Made by a program: the position numbers and the translations under genes
Origin: Acinetobacter sp. WC-141
Lineage (GTDB): Bacteria > Pseudomonadota > Gammaproteobacteria > Pseudomonadales > Moraxellaceae
NCBI RefSeq assembly: GCF_000313935.1
Contig: NZ_AMSS01000086.1
Location: 62,001-126,000, forward strand
Direction: 5' to 3'
DNA: 64,000 nucleotides
Shown: positions 37,647 to 46,399 of the stretch, piece by piece
Layout of the letters: each line of letters begins with the position of its first letter
Position numbering within the stretch: the first letter of the stretch is position 1
The notes under the pieces: model-generated
Database searches by the model: none
What the model saw: only the letters and a program-made list of their open reading frames with translations
What the model was told of the DNA's origin: nothing

Positions 37647-39875
37647 CTAATTAAATTCTTGCGGATCGACATCAATTGATAGCCTGAGTTGATGCAGTCT
37701 TGGTGCCTGAACCAATTGAGACCACCATTGTCTTAAGTAAAAATGTAGGCGAGCACGGTCAGCAGATAAAATCACCATATGGGCACGATAGCGTCCCGCT
37801 TTACGTTCCATCGGTGCTGGAATAGGTCCCCAAATATCAACAATTTCACCAGCGACTTGACGAAGTTGTTCGGCAGCTTCATTTAAAAAATGTAAGGTAT
37901 AGTCACGATCTTTGGATTCTGCACGTATTAGTACTGCATAGCGATAAGGTGGCAGCAAAGCAACTTTACGTTCAGCCAGCGTTTGTTTGGCAACCGCGCG
38001 ATAATCTTTTTCAATGAGCGTGGTTAGTAAAGGGTGGTCGGGTCTTAAGGTTTGTAAATAAACATGGCCTTTATGTTCCCCACGACCTGCACGGCCAGCC
38101 ACTTGCACAATCAGCTGTGCGGTTCGCTCTGGCGCACGGATGTCTACACTGAGTAAGCCTGCATCAATATCTAAAATGGCAACTAAGGTGACATGTGGAA
38201 AATGATGGCCTTTTGCCAACATTTGAGTGCCGAGCAAAATTGTTGGTTTGTTTTGATGAATACGGTCATAGATTTTTTGCCAGCTCCCGACACGACTGGT
38301 ACTGTCACGATCGACCCGAATGACATCATGTTCTGGAAATAGTTCTTGTAAATGTTCTTCGACCTTAGCTGTTCCTGCACCCAAAGTTTTTAAGCTTTTT
38401 TGCTGACATTCAGGGCAATGATCAGGTAAGCGATGAATAGTTCCGCAGTGATGGCAATGTAAATAAGAATAAGGCTGAGTGTGCAAAGTAAAGTGTGCAT
38501 CACAATGTGGACAATTGGCTTGCCATCCACAGCTTTCACAGACCAGTACGGGTGCATAGCCACGACGGTTTAAAAAGATTAAAACCTGTTCTTTTCTAGC
38601 TAATGTATGTTTGATTTGTTCAATAAGGGGCTGGCTAATTCCATGTTGCTTTTTGACAATTTTAAGATCAATCAAATGCATTTTAGGCAAAAGTGCATGT
38701 CCAGCACGTTTGTTGAGTTGCAGTGCAGTTAATTTGCCAGTTTCAACCAAATAATAACTATCAATACTGGGTGTTGCCGAGCCTAAAATAACAGGGCAGC
38801 TTTGTAAGTGACCGCGGTACAGTGCGACATCACGCGCATGGTAACGGAAGCCTTCTTGTTGCTTATAAGATAGATCATGCTCTTCATCTAAAATGATGAG
38901 GCCCAAACGCGGCAGTGGCGTATAGATGGCTGAGCGTGTACCTAAAATAATAGATGCTTTGCCAGTTTGTGCCTGTTGCCATGCTTGTAAGCGTTTAGAG
39001 TCATTTAAGCCTGAATGTAATAAAGCAATGTCACAATTAAAACGAGACTTAAAACGAGAAATGGTTTGAGGGGTTAAACCAATTTCAGGGACTAGCACCA
39101 GTACTTGTTTACCCTGCTTTAGCACTTCGTGCATGATGTGTAGATAAACTTCGGTTTTACCACTTCCTGTTAAACCATCTAACAAAAAAGCTTGGTATTG
39201 ATGCTGCGCATTTATGACATGTTGAGTTGCTTGCTTTTGGTCTTCATTGAGCGTGAGTGGCATTTGTGCCAATTGAACAGGCGCTGGACTAAAGTCGTGT
39301 GGTTCAAGCGTACAGTCTACCAGCCCTTTCTTTTGAAGCGCTTTAAGGGTAGCTGTTTCTACACCACTTAAATTGAGAATATTCTCTGTCGTTCCGGAAG
39401 GGTGTAACTTTAAAATTTGATACGCATCTTGTTGCTTAACAGAGCGCTTTAGCAGGGCTTCAATATTGTCACAAGGAATAATTTTCCAGAGATGGAACAA
39501 AACATCCATCGGTTTGCCCTGACGCAATATGGCTGGAAGAGCGGTTTGCATGACCTCGCCAATTGGAAATTGGTAATATTGGGCGGACCATGTCAACAAA
39601 CTTAAAACTTGTTCATCTAAAATAGGCTGTTCATCTAAAAGTTCAGAAATGGCTTTAAGCTGAAATTTTCCTGTAAATGGCTCATGTGGATTTACTTTTT
39701 CAGTAATGATACCAATCAGGTTTTGCCGTCCAAATGAAATGGCGACGCGTGAGCCGACGTGAGCCCGTTCATATTGTGCTTCGGTGAGTGTATAGTCAAA
39801 AGTGTCGTACAGATGCACAGGTACGGCTACACGCACTCGATAAACAACTGAATCAGGCTTTGGCGTTATGGTCAT
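37647..39875 (-). CDS. priA: PriA, primosomal replication-restart helicase
   Basis: A 742-residue PriA. After the N-terminal 3' DNA-binding domain comes a DEAH-type helicase with Walker A GLTGSGKTEVYL, the DEEH box (IILDEEHDLSYKQQ) and a zinc module: CESCGWQANCPHC, then CHHCG and CPEC. The helicase motif VI region contains IVQVAGRAGRG. It reloads DnaB at stalled forks and D-loops, so functionally it links to RecBCD repair also encoded here. Length matches E. coli (732). It is divergent from gspF. Confidence 0.97.
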   Translation of the reverse strand: MTITPKPDSVVYRVRVAVPVHLYDTFDYTLTEAQYERAHVGSRVAISFGRQNLIGIITEKVNPHEPFTGKFQLKAISELLDEQPILDEQVLSLLTWSAQYYQFPIGEVMQTALPAILRQGKPMDVLFHLWKIIPCDNIEALLKRSVKQQDAYQILKLHPSGTTENILNLSGVETATLKALQKKGLVDCTLEPHDFSPAPVQLAQMPLTLNEDQKQATQHVINAQHQYQAFLLDGLTGSGKTEVYLHIMHEVLKQGKQVLVLVPEIGLTPQTISRFKSRFNCDIALLHSGLNDSKRLQAWQQAQTGKASIILGTRSAIYTPLPRLGLIILDEEHDLSYKQQEGFRYHARDVALYRGHLQSCPVILGSATPSIDSYYLVETGKLTALQLNKRAGHALLPKMHLIDLKIVKKQHGISQPLIEQIKHTLARKEQVLIFLNRRGYAPVLVCESCGWQANCPHCDAHFTLHTQPYSYLHCHHCGTIHRLPDHCPECQQKSLKTLGAGTAKVEEHLQELFPEHDVIRVDRDSTSRVGSWQKIYDRIHQNKPTILLGTQMLAKGHHFPHVTLVAILDIDAGLLSVDIRAPERTAQLIVQVAGRAGRGEHKGHVYLQTLRPDHPLLTTLIEKDYRAVAKQTLAERKVALLPPYRYAVLIRAESKDRDYTLHFLNEAAEQLRQVAGEIVDIWGPIPAPMERKAGRYRAHMVILSADRARLHFYLRQWWSQLVQAPRLHQLRLSIDVDPQEFN

Positions 39876-40023
39876 AGAGGCTCATTTCGTCAATTTTAAA
39901 AAACGGCATAGCGTCGTGAAGAGGACTTGGGTATTCTACACAGGCTATAGAACGAATATGAATGATTGCGTAGCATAGATGCAACAGCAGCGACTATTAT
40001 TTTTGGAAAATTAGAACATTACC

Positions 40024-41229
40024 ATGCCTGCATATCAATTTACTGCCATTGATGCTTCAGGGAAGCAGCAAAAAGGAGTGCTTGAAGGAGATTCAGCACG
40101 CCAGATTCGCCAACAATTACGTGATAAAGCATGGACACCAATTAGCGTTGACCCGGTTGAACAAAAAGATAAACATCAGAGTCAGGGATTATTTCAAAAA
40201 AAGTTCAGTGCTTATGATTTGGCACTCATGACCAGACAACTTTCTGTTTTGGTTGCAGCCGCAATCCCTCTAGAAGAAGCTTTACGTGCGGTAAGCAGGC
40301 AAAGTGAAAAACCGCATGTGCAAAACCTTTTATTATCTGTCCGTTCTCGCGTTTTAGAAGGGCATTCACTCGCACAAGGTATGCAGCAATCTGGTCGTTT
40401 TCCTGACCTCTATATTGCAACAGTCGCAGCTGGTGAGCGTTCGGGGCATTTAGATCTTATTTTAGATCAGCTCTCAGATTACACCGAAAACCGTTTTGCC
40501 ATGCAAAAGAAAGTTCAGGGCGCCATGATTTACCCCATCATTTTAATGCTGATGTCATTTGGTATTGTGATGGGCTTAATGACTTATGTTGTACCAGAGA
40601 TTGTAAAAACGTTTGACCAAAGCAAAGATGCCTTGCCGTGGATTACAGTTGCTTTAATGAAAGCCAGTGATTTTATCCGTCATGCTTGGGTGTTTATTAT
40701 TATTTTTGCAGTTGTAGGAATTGTCGCATTCGTACGATTTTTAAAAACGACTGCTGGGCACTATGCTTTTGATCGATTAACACTCAAATTGCCATTATTC
40801 GGTAAACTGTCACGTGGTATTAATTCTGCACGATTTGCCAGTACCTTATCTATTTTGACCCGTTCCGGTGTTCCTTTGGTCGATGCCTTAAAGATTGGTG
40901 CAGCAGTGACCAGTAATTGGGTCATCCGCGATTCAATTGCCCATGCAGCTGAGCGTGTTACCGAAGGTGGTAACTTGGGTACACAGCTTGAGCGCAGTGG
41001 TTATTTCCCACCAATGATGGTACAAATGATTCGAAGTGGAGAGGCATCAGGCGAACTGGACCGCATGTTAGAACGTGCATCGACCATGCAAGACCGTGAG
41101 GTTACAACATTTATTTCAACCTTACTGGCATTACTTGAACCCCTTATGCTGGTTCTAATGGCAAGCATTGTACTGGTTATTGTAATCGCGGTTATGCTGC
41201 CAATCGTAAATATGAACAATATGATTTAA
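40024..41229 (+). CDS. gspF: Type II secretion inner-membrane protein GspF
   Basis: A 401-residue GspF/PilC-family platform protein. It has two cytoplasmic T2SSF domains (about 65-190 and 270-390) and three membrane helices. Family motifs are LALMTRQLSVLVAAAIPLEE, AMQKKVQGAMIYPI and FASTLSILTRSGVPLVDAL. It is the core of the T2SS inner-membrane platform. It is followed directly by gspG; the other gsp genes are not in the window, consistent with the scattered T2SS loci of Acinetobacter. Confidence 0.96.
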   Translation: MPAYQFTAIDASGKQQKGVLEGDSARQIRQQLRDKAWTPISVDPVEQKDKHQSQGLFQKKFSAYDLALMTRQLSVLVAAAIPLEEALRAVSRQSEKPHVQNLLLSVRSRVLEGHSLAQGMQQSGRFPDLYIATVAAGERSGHLDLILDQLSDYTENRFAMQKKVQGAMIYPIILMLMSFGIVMGLMTYVVPEIVKTFDQSKDALPWITVALMKASDFIRHAWVFIIIFAVVGIVAFVRFLKTTAGHYAFDRLTLKLPLFGKLSRGINSARFASTLSILTRSGVPLVDALKIGAAVTSNWVIRDSIAHAAERVTEGGNLGTQLERSGYFPPMMVQMIRSGEASGELDRMLERASTMQDREVTTFISTLLALLEPLMLVLMASIVLVIVIAVMLPIVNMNNMI

Positions 41230-41417
41230 TAACTTTGATATTAGAGATAATGATGAAAGTAAAAAATATTCAAAGCGAAACAGCGATGGAACAACAAAGT
41301 GAATCTGCGGTTTCAAATCAGTTTGAGCCAACGTGTCATACCGAGCATAGCTCTCAATCAGATGTTTGCTCCTCAAGCGTAGCTTTCGGACTTGCGGCAC
41401 GTTCGAGCGGTGCTCGA

Positions 41418-41837
41418 ATGAAACGGGCCTCAGGCTTTACCCTCATTGAAGTCATGGTTGTGATTGTAATTTTAGGCGTGTTAGCAGCGTTAATCGTACC
41501 AAATGTCATGGGGCGTAGTGAAAAAGCTAAAATTGATACCACCCAAATTACATTAAAAGGTGTGGCAGGTGCTTTAGATCAGTACAAGCTTGATAACGGA
41601 CATTTCCCAACCATGCAAGAAGGTGGGCTAGATGCTTTAGTTAATCAACCAGCAACAGCAAAAAACTGGATGCCGGGTGGATATGTTAAAGGTGGTTATC
41701 CTAAAGACAGTTGGAAAAATGATATTCAATATGTCATTCCTGGGGCAGATGGTCGCGCTTTTGATTTGTATTCATTTGGAGCAGATGGCAAAGATGGTGG
41801 TGAGGGTAATGATGCGGATATTTATTATCAGCCTTAA
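41418..41837 (+). CDS. gspG: Type II secretion major pseudopilin GspG
   Basis: The major pseudopilin of the T2SS. The prepilin-peptidase site is MKRASG/FTLIEVMVVIVILG, followed by the GspG core with QYKLDNGHFPTMQEGGLDAL and the Ca-site-like C-terminus FGADGKDGGEGNDADIYY. I chose the ATG at 41418 because it gives the usual 6-residue leader and 139 residues in total. The frame is open back to 41250/41253 (ATGATG right after gspF), which would add a 55-residue hydrophilic leader. Neither start has a strong Shine-Dalgarno, and a perfect 7-bp hairpin (41402-41418) abuts the chosen ATG. Confidence 0.9.
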   Translation: MKRASGFTLIEVMVVIVILGVLAALIVPNVMGRSEKAKIDTTQITLKGVAGALDQYKLDNGHFPTMQEGGLDALVNQPATAKNWMPGGYVKGGYPKDSWKNDIQYVIPGADGRAFDLYSFGADGKDGGEGNDADIYYQP

Positions 41838-41850
41838 TTAAAAATATAAT

Positions 41851-41906
41851 AGAGATTATCAATTCAGTTAAAAAGATAAACCGATAAATTCGAATTGATA
41901 ATCTCT
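41851..41906. repeat. Inverted repeat with 15-bp perfect arms after gspG
   Basis: Arms AGAGATTATCAATTC (41851-41865) and GAATTGATAATCTCT (41892-41906) pair perfectly around a 26-base loop, starting 13 bases after gspG. No T-run follows. In size and position it resembles the element after ubiB. The rest of the spacer to 42105 is very AT-rich with no gene; the next gene has its own ribosome site. Confidence 0.55.
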
Positions 41907-42105
41907 CTTAATCATAGAAATATAATAAATATATGAAAAATATAAATTAAAATTAATAATGATATTTGAGAGTTATAATAAGAATTATTCCCATATTTAA
42001 TAGTTACAAGAAAGTTAAAATGTAGAGAAAAATAAGCTATATATTTAAATAAAAGCTTTGCATAATAAATAAAAAGCACTTTATTCAATTAAAAGGAGAG
42101 ATTAA

Positions 42106-42450
42106 ATGAAAGCATTTCTCATATTAGATGAACTGACTCAGTTTCATTGGGTAATGCTCAAGTCTGTCCTATTGATTTTGGGTTTATTGCCGATTGCTGA
42201 AGTTTTTTTAAAGCTATGGCTGAGTACAGAGGGAAGTAGCCAGATTATGATTGGCTTCTTTGCACTAAGTATTGTGAGTGCATGGTTGATGGTAAGCTTC
42301 TTTACAGCATTGAAAGCGAGTGTCTGGCAAGCTAAACAAATCTCTACTCAATATGAGCAATGGCTTTTTAAAGCTTATCGTTATGTACCTATGGTCTTTT
42401 TATCAAGCCTAGTTGCTTATTTATCTTTGGAACTATCTATCGCTTTTTAA
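42106..42450 (+). CDS. Small membrane protein, unknown function
   Basis: A 114-residue protein preceded by a strong AAGGAGAG site. Three hydrophobic segments are visible: about 13-37, 44-67 and 95-113. There is no signal peptide, cysteine or charged motif that suggests a function. It stands alone between gspG and csaA and has its own intrinsic terminator, so it is a monocistronic unit. I do not recognise a family. It is real on the basis of the ribosome site, terminator and codon use like its neighbours. Confidence 0.65.
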   Translation: MKAFLILDELTQFHWVMLKSVLLILGLLPIAEVFLKLWLSTEGSSQIMIGFFALSIVSAWLMVSFFTALKASVWQAKQISTQYEQWLFKAYRYVPMVFLSSLVAYLSLELSIAF

Positions 42451-42477
42451 TGATATTTTAAAACCAAATTTTTAGAT

Positions 42478-42504
42478 AAAACGTAGACTAAACATCTACG
42501 TTTT
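42478..42504 (+). terminator. Intrinsic terminator after the small membrane protein
   Basis: Stem AAAACGTAGA / TCTACGTTTT with a 7-base loop, followed by ATTTTTT, 28 bases after the stop. Confidence 0.85.
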
Positions 42505-42595
42505 ATTTTTTAACTGGACTTAAAAACAGGGTGTTTCTTTATTTGTACATATTATATGCTTCAAATCAGATAATTAAGAACATGAGAAAAAGTAA

Positions 42596-42934
42596 ATGGA
42601 ACAAATCGAGTGGAATGATTTTTTAAAGGTAGAACTTCGTGTTGGTAAAATTATTGAAGCTGAAGTTTTCGAAAAGGCGCGTAAACCTGCCTATATTTTA
42701 CATGTAGATTTTGGTGAAGAATTGGGTGTACGTAAATCAAGTGCACAGATTACCAAACTCTATCAACCACAAGATTTGATTGGTAAGTTAGTTGTTGCTG
42801 TGGTGAATTTCCCTAAAAAACAAATAGGGCCTATTCAGTCAGAATGTTTGGTGACAGGGTTTCATAACGCAGATGGGGATGTCGCACTTTGTATCCCAGA
42901 GTTTGAAGTTCCTCTGGGTACAAAGTTATTGTAA
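42596..42934 (+). CDS. csaA: CsaA-like tRNA-binding protein
   Basis: A 112-residue single OB-fold tRNA-binding domain (PF01588). It shows VELRVGKIIEAEVFEKARKP at the N-terminus, the SSAQITKLY strand and the C-terminal region CLVTGFHNADGDVALCIPE. This is the size and pattern of CsaA, a dimeric tRNA-binding protein with proposed chaperone or export activity in Bacillus. It converges with lnt with one base between stops. The physiological role in Acinetobacter is not established. Confidence 0.88.
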   Translation: MEQIEWNDFLKVELRVGKIIEAEVFEKARKPAYILHVDFGEELGVRKSSAQITKLYQPQDLIGKLVVAVVNFPKKQIGPIQSECLVTGFHNADGDVALCIPEFEVPLGTKLL

Positions 42935-42935
42935 A

Positions 42936-44495
42936 TTAGCGGCGGGATTTAAAAGAAACGTCAACTTTACGTGGACGATACACCCAACCTAAAATCAGCA
43001 GTAATACTGCAAATCCTAATACTGGATAATCACCTAAACGGTTGTAAAGGGTTTGACCTTGCATGGCAGGTAAATCACCTCTCAAGACAAACTCTTTATC
43101 GAGCGGTGCTTGTTCAGTGATATGACCATTTTGATCAATAAACGCTGTTACGCCTGTGTTGGTTGCACGAATAAACCAGCGACCATTTTCTTTAGCACGC
43201 ATCTGCACCATTTGTAAGTGTTGCCATGGCCCAGCAGTACCTGTAAACCAAGCGTCATTAGATACAGTCACTAAAAAGTCGCTGTCTTCTGCATTACGAC
43301 GGGTAAGGTTCGGATAAGCCACTTCATAACAAATTGCAGCAGCAAGTGCATGCCCTTTAATCATGAGTGGTTTCTGGTTACTCTCGCCACGTGAAAAACC
43401 GCTCATGCTAATATCATTTTGCATGGCCGGTAATACCCATGAGAGTAAACCTGACAGTGGAATATATTCACCAAAAGGTACAAGACGCTGCTTTTTATAT
43501 AAACCACTTGCATCACTGCCAGAAGCCATAATACTGTTGTAATATAAAGGACTACCTACTTCATGAGATTTGGTAACATCCCAGTAAGGAATTCCAGTTA
43601 CCCATGCAGTGTGGTTCTTTTTAGCTTGTGCATCCATTGCATCCAAAAACGGTTCAATGTCAGTTTGGAAGAGTGGAATTGATGATTCAGGCCATACAAT
43701 TAAGTCACGCCCCCATTCAGATTGAGTCAGACCAGCATAAATTTCTAATGTTCTAACTTGATATTCAGTCAGCCATTTTAAATCTTGTGGAATGTTGCCT
43801 TGAATGAGCGAAACGCTAAGTGGTTTAGCAGCTTTAGGTTTTACAAACTGTATATATGATGCTCCCCATGCGCCTAAAACCAATAGGGCAGATGGGATAA
43901 CCCAGAAAATACGCTTACGTAGAACTTCAACTAAAGCACAGGCTAATACAATGACAACGAAGGAAATTGCATAAATACCAAATAACGGCGCATAACCATC
44001 GATTAAACGTTCAGTAAAAGCGTAACCTACAAACAGCCATGGGAAACCTGTAAATACCCAAGTTTTTGCCCACTCAAAAACAATCCAGAGTGGTGCAAAA
44101 GTCAGTGGTGTTTCAGGGAAGAAACGTCGGTAAACCCAAGTCTGAAACGCGGTAAATAAGCCCATCACAAGGGCCATAACTGCAATCATACAAACGCTTA
44201 GAAACGCATTAGTATCACCATAGACATGGATTGAAGTGTAGAGCCAGAAAGCGCCTACAAACCATAAACCGAAGCCATAGCTTAAGCCAATAGCAAATGC
44301 TTGTTTGGCAGAGCGTTTATGTAATGATGCATAGAGTAGGGCTGGAGACAAAATTGCCAACCACCACCAATAATAAGGTGCCAGTGAAAAACTGAACACG
44401 GCACCTGAAAATAAAGCAATGAGTAAAGGAAAAATTAAAGGAAGCTGTTTTTGTTGTTGCGAAGAATCTAACAGCTTTTCAAAGTATGCTCTCAT
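42936..44495 (-). CDS. lnt: Apolipoprotein N-acyltransferase
   Basis: A 519-residue inner-membrane enzyme that adds the third acyl chain to lipoproteins. N-terminal membrane helices (about 20-215) precede a nitrilase-fold periplasmic domain with the Glu-Lys-Cys triad: E270 (VWPESSIPLF), K335 (KKQRLVPFGEYIP) and C389 (AAICYEVAYP). These positions are nearly those of E. coli Lnt (E267, K335, C387). It overlaps ybeX by 4 bases, the usual ybeX-lnt coupling. A final membrane helix lies near 490-510. Confidence 0.97.
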   Translation of the reverse strand: MRAYFEKLLDSSQQQKQLPLIFPLLIALFSGAVFSFSLAPYYWWWLAILSPALLYASLHKRSAKQAFAIGLSYGFGLWFVGAFWLYTSIHVYGDTNAFLSVCMIAVMALVMGLFTAFQTWVYRRFFPETPLTFAPLWIVFEWAKTWVFTGFPWLFVGYAFTERLIDGYAPLFGIYAISFVVIVLACALVEVLRKRIFWVIPSALLVLGAWGASYIQFVKPKAAKPLSVSLIQGNIPQDLKWLTEYQVRTLEIYAGLTQSEWGRDLIVWPESSIPLFQTDIEPFLDAMDAQAKKNHTAWVTGIPYWDVTKSHEVGSPLYYNSIMASGSDASGLYKKQRLVPFGEYIPLSGLLSWVLPAMQNDISMSGFSRGESNQKPLMIKGHALAAAICYEVAYPNLTRRNAEDSDFLVTVSNDAWFTGTAGPWQHLQMVQMRAKENGRWFIRATNTGVTAFIDQNGHITEQAPLDKEFVLRGDLPAMQGQTLYNRLGDYPVLGFAVLLLILGWVYRPRKVDVSFKSRR

Positions 44496-45331
44496 TGACG
44501 TACAGCTCGAATCAGATGAATAGTGCGGGCATCTGCTTCAACAATTGTAAATAACCAATTTCCAAGCTCAACAGTTTGACCTTGTAAATCACTTACCAGA
44601 CCAATCTCTTGAAGTAATAAACCGCCGACAGTTTCTACTTCATCGTCAGAAAAATCAGCATCTAAAACAGTATTGAAATGTTCGATTGGTGTAAGTGCTT
44701 GCACCATCCATGCATTTGCTACCGTATGGTCATTGTCAGGGACAATATACTGAGCATCTTCATCAGCAGTGTCATGTTCATCTTCGATTTCGCCAACGAT
44801 TTCTTCAAGAATATCTTCGAGCGTTACAAGACCTGCTGTTGAACCATATTCATCAATCACAATGGCAATGTGAGTCTGAGTGTGTTTCAACATGCGTAGT
44901 ACCTGATCGGAACGCGCACTTTCTGGAACAAATAAGGGTTGACGCATAAGAACTCGAATATCAACTTTGGTATTCGGTTCGGTGAGAAACGGCAACAAAT
45001 CTTTTGCGAGCAAAATCCCGACAACATTATCAGGCTGATCAGAAGAGAAGACTGGAAAGCGCGAGTGAGCAGACTCGACCAGTACATCAAGAATATCAAG
45101 TAACTGATCATCTTCTTGCAAACTGATCATTGCTGTTCGTGGTGTCATGACTTCACGAATTTTTGTAGCGGGAAGGTCAAGAACACCTTCAAGCATGGCA
45201 ACAGTATCTGGTTCTAAAAAGCGGCGTGAATTTTGGACTAATTTTAATAATTCATCACGGGTTTCTGGTGCTGTACCTAACCATTTTCGTAAGCCGCGCA
45301 TTCCCCACGACGGACCTGGTTCCTCTTGCAT
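44492..45331 (-). CDS. ybeX: YbeX/CorC-type CBS-domain protein
   Basis: A 279-residue soluble protein with two CBS domains (about 65-185; EVMTPRTAMISLQEDDQLLD and IAIVIDEYGSTAGLVTLED) and a C-terminal CorC_HlyC domain (about 200-277). There is no DUF21 membrane domain. Named CorC for a proposed role in Mg/Co efflux, it is linked in E. coli to ribosome maturation under heat through the ybeZ-ybeY-ybeX-lnt operon. Here ybeZ and ybeY are not adjacent. Its stop overlaps lnt. Confidence 0.93.
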   Translation of the reverse strand: MQEEPGPSWGMRGLRKWLGTAPETRDELLKLVQNSRRFLEPDTVAMLEGVLDLPATKIREVMTPRTAMISLQEDDQLLDILDVLVESAHSRFPVFSSDQPDNVVGILLAKDLLPFLTEPNTKVDIRVLMRQPLFVPESARSDQVLRMLKHTQTHIAIVIDEYGSTAGLVTLEDILEEIVGEIEDEHDTADEDAQYIVPDNDHTVANAWMVQALTPIEHFNTVLDADFSDDEVETVGGLLLQEIGLVSDLQGQTVELGNWLFTIVEADARTIHLIRAVRQ

Positions 45332-45516
45332 GATCTTTCCTAAAGACTCAATCTATCAAATGAATACTTTGAATCATACCGAAGAAAACATGCTTATGCA
45401 TCTATAAAACAAGCTAAAAGACAAAACGCATATTGTTATGTAAAAGCTAGTTACAGTTAACAGGTCAGTAATGTGTTTATGCTAAAATATGAAAATTCTA
45501 TTTGTTCGAGTTTGTC

Positions 45517-45774
45517 ATGTCGGAACAATCAATTTCTCCTACTGTCCAAATTAATACACGTGGTTTACGTTGTCCTGAACCTGTCATGATGTTGCATCAA
45601 GCGATTCGTAAGGCAAAATCAGGAGATGTTGTTGAAGTGTTGGCAACTGACCCTTCGACTTCATGGGATATTCCCAAGTTTTGTATGCATTTAGGGCATG
45701 AATTATTGCTCAAAGAAGAAGTTCTGGATGACCAGAACCATAAAGAATACCGTTATCTAGTACAGAAAGGGTAA
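45517..45774 (+). CDS. tusA: TusA-family sulfur carrier protein
   Basis: An 85-residue SirA/TusA protein. The sulfur-carrying cysteine is in NTRGLRCPEPVMMLHQAIRK (C19, followed by the conserved Pro). The C-terminus has STSWDIPKFCMHLGHELL. TusA relays sulfur from IscS to tRNA thiolation and molybdopterin pathways. The ATG at 45517 is preferred; a TTG at 45502 would add five residues. The Shine-Dalgarno is weak in both cases. It is divergent from ybeX. Confidence 0.94.
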   Translation: MSEQSISPTVQINTRGLRCPEPVMMLHQAIRKAKSGDVVEVLATDPSTSWDIPKFCMHLGHELLLKEEVLDDQNHKEYRYLVQKG

Positions 45775-45907
45775 TAGCAGGATAAGGCTTCTAATCTAGA
45801 ATATTAGAAGCCATTTTATAATTAAACTTTAATTTGAAATGATAATTTTTTACAAATAAGAATCATTATATAATTTATAAAATTAAGTATATAAATGACG
45901 TATAAAA

Positions 45908-46288
45908 ATGAATGATTATTTTGTGAAACGAAGCTTATTTATTTGTCTTTGGTTTTTCTCTATTGCTGGTTTATTAAATCTAGAAATCCCGTGGTTATCT
46001 GAAACTCTTGCCACCATTATTTTAGTTACTCTTATTATTTTTGGCTCAATTCTGTTGGGTTATAGAAATACATCTTTTGCTCCCGAACCAAAGATAAGGA
46101 TGAGTTTGATCTTACATACAAGATTGATGGGATTTATGTTAATTCTTGATTTATTATTTGGAAAATCATTTTGGTATTTCGATTTAGCGCGAAACTTTGG
46201 TTTTCTTGGCCTGTTTTTATTAGGTACCTTTATTTTCTATAAAAAGAACCTCAATTTAAACGTAGCAAAAATACCGCCTTTTCAATAA
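45908..46288 (+). CDS. Small membrane protein, unknown function
   Basis: A 126-residue protein with four hydrophobic segments at about 8-26, 31-50, 68-86 and 93-110. The short basic C-terminal tail ends KIPPFQ. No motif or family is recognised. The 130-base upstream region is AT-rich with an imperfect Fur-like stretch (AAGAATCATTATA near 45860), too weak to call. A bidirectional terminator follows and is shared with the oppositely transcribed etf gene. Confidence 0.6.
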   Translation: MNDYFVKRSLFICLWFFSIAGLLNLEIPWLSETLATIILVTLIIFGSILLGYRNTSFAPEPKIRMSLILHTRLMGFMLILDLLFGKSFWYFDLARNFGFLGLFLLGTFIFYKKNLNLNVAKIPPFQ

Positions 46289-46300
46289 GTGAATTCCAAT

Positions 46301-46329
46301 AAAAAGCCCCGAATAATCGAGGCTTTTTT
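46301..46329. terminator. Bidirectional intrinsic terminator
   Basis: Stem AAAAAGCC-CGA / TCG-GGCTTTTT around ATAA, between the small membrane protein and the ETF-QO gene. Confidence 0.85.
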
Positions 46330-46331
46330 AT

Positions 46332-46399
46332 ATTACATGTTTGGATATGAGCCGCGACTAAAGCGGCGCAAGGACTATCCAAATTACATATTTGGATAG
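46332..46399. repeat. REP-like hairpin flanked by near-identical 16-mers
   Basis: ATTACATGTTTGGATA (46332-46347) and ATTACATATTTGGATA (46383-46398) flank a hairpin GCCGC-GACTAAA-GCGGC (46351-46367). The right copy is the 3' end of the etf gene. CTATCCAAA (46375-46383) and TTTGGATAG (46391-46399) also form an inverted repeat around the stop codon. The hairpin core recurs at 56228-56252 in reverse orientation. Confidence 0.6.

Noticed and set aside
41980..42005. Fur-like palindrome before the 114-residue protein
   Set aside because: AATAAGAATTATT is too short and too AT-rich to distinguish from background.
45850..45880. Fur box upstream of the small membrane protein
   Set aside because: AAGAATCATTATA matches only half of the Fur consensus in AT-rich DNA.
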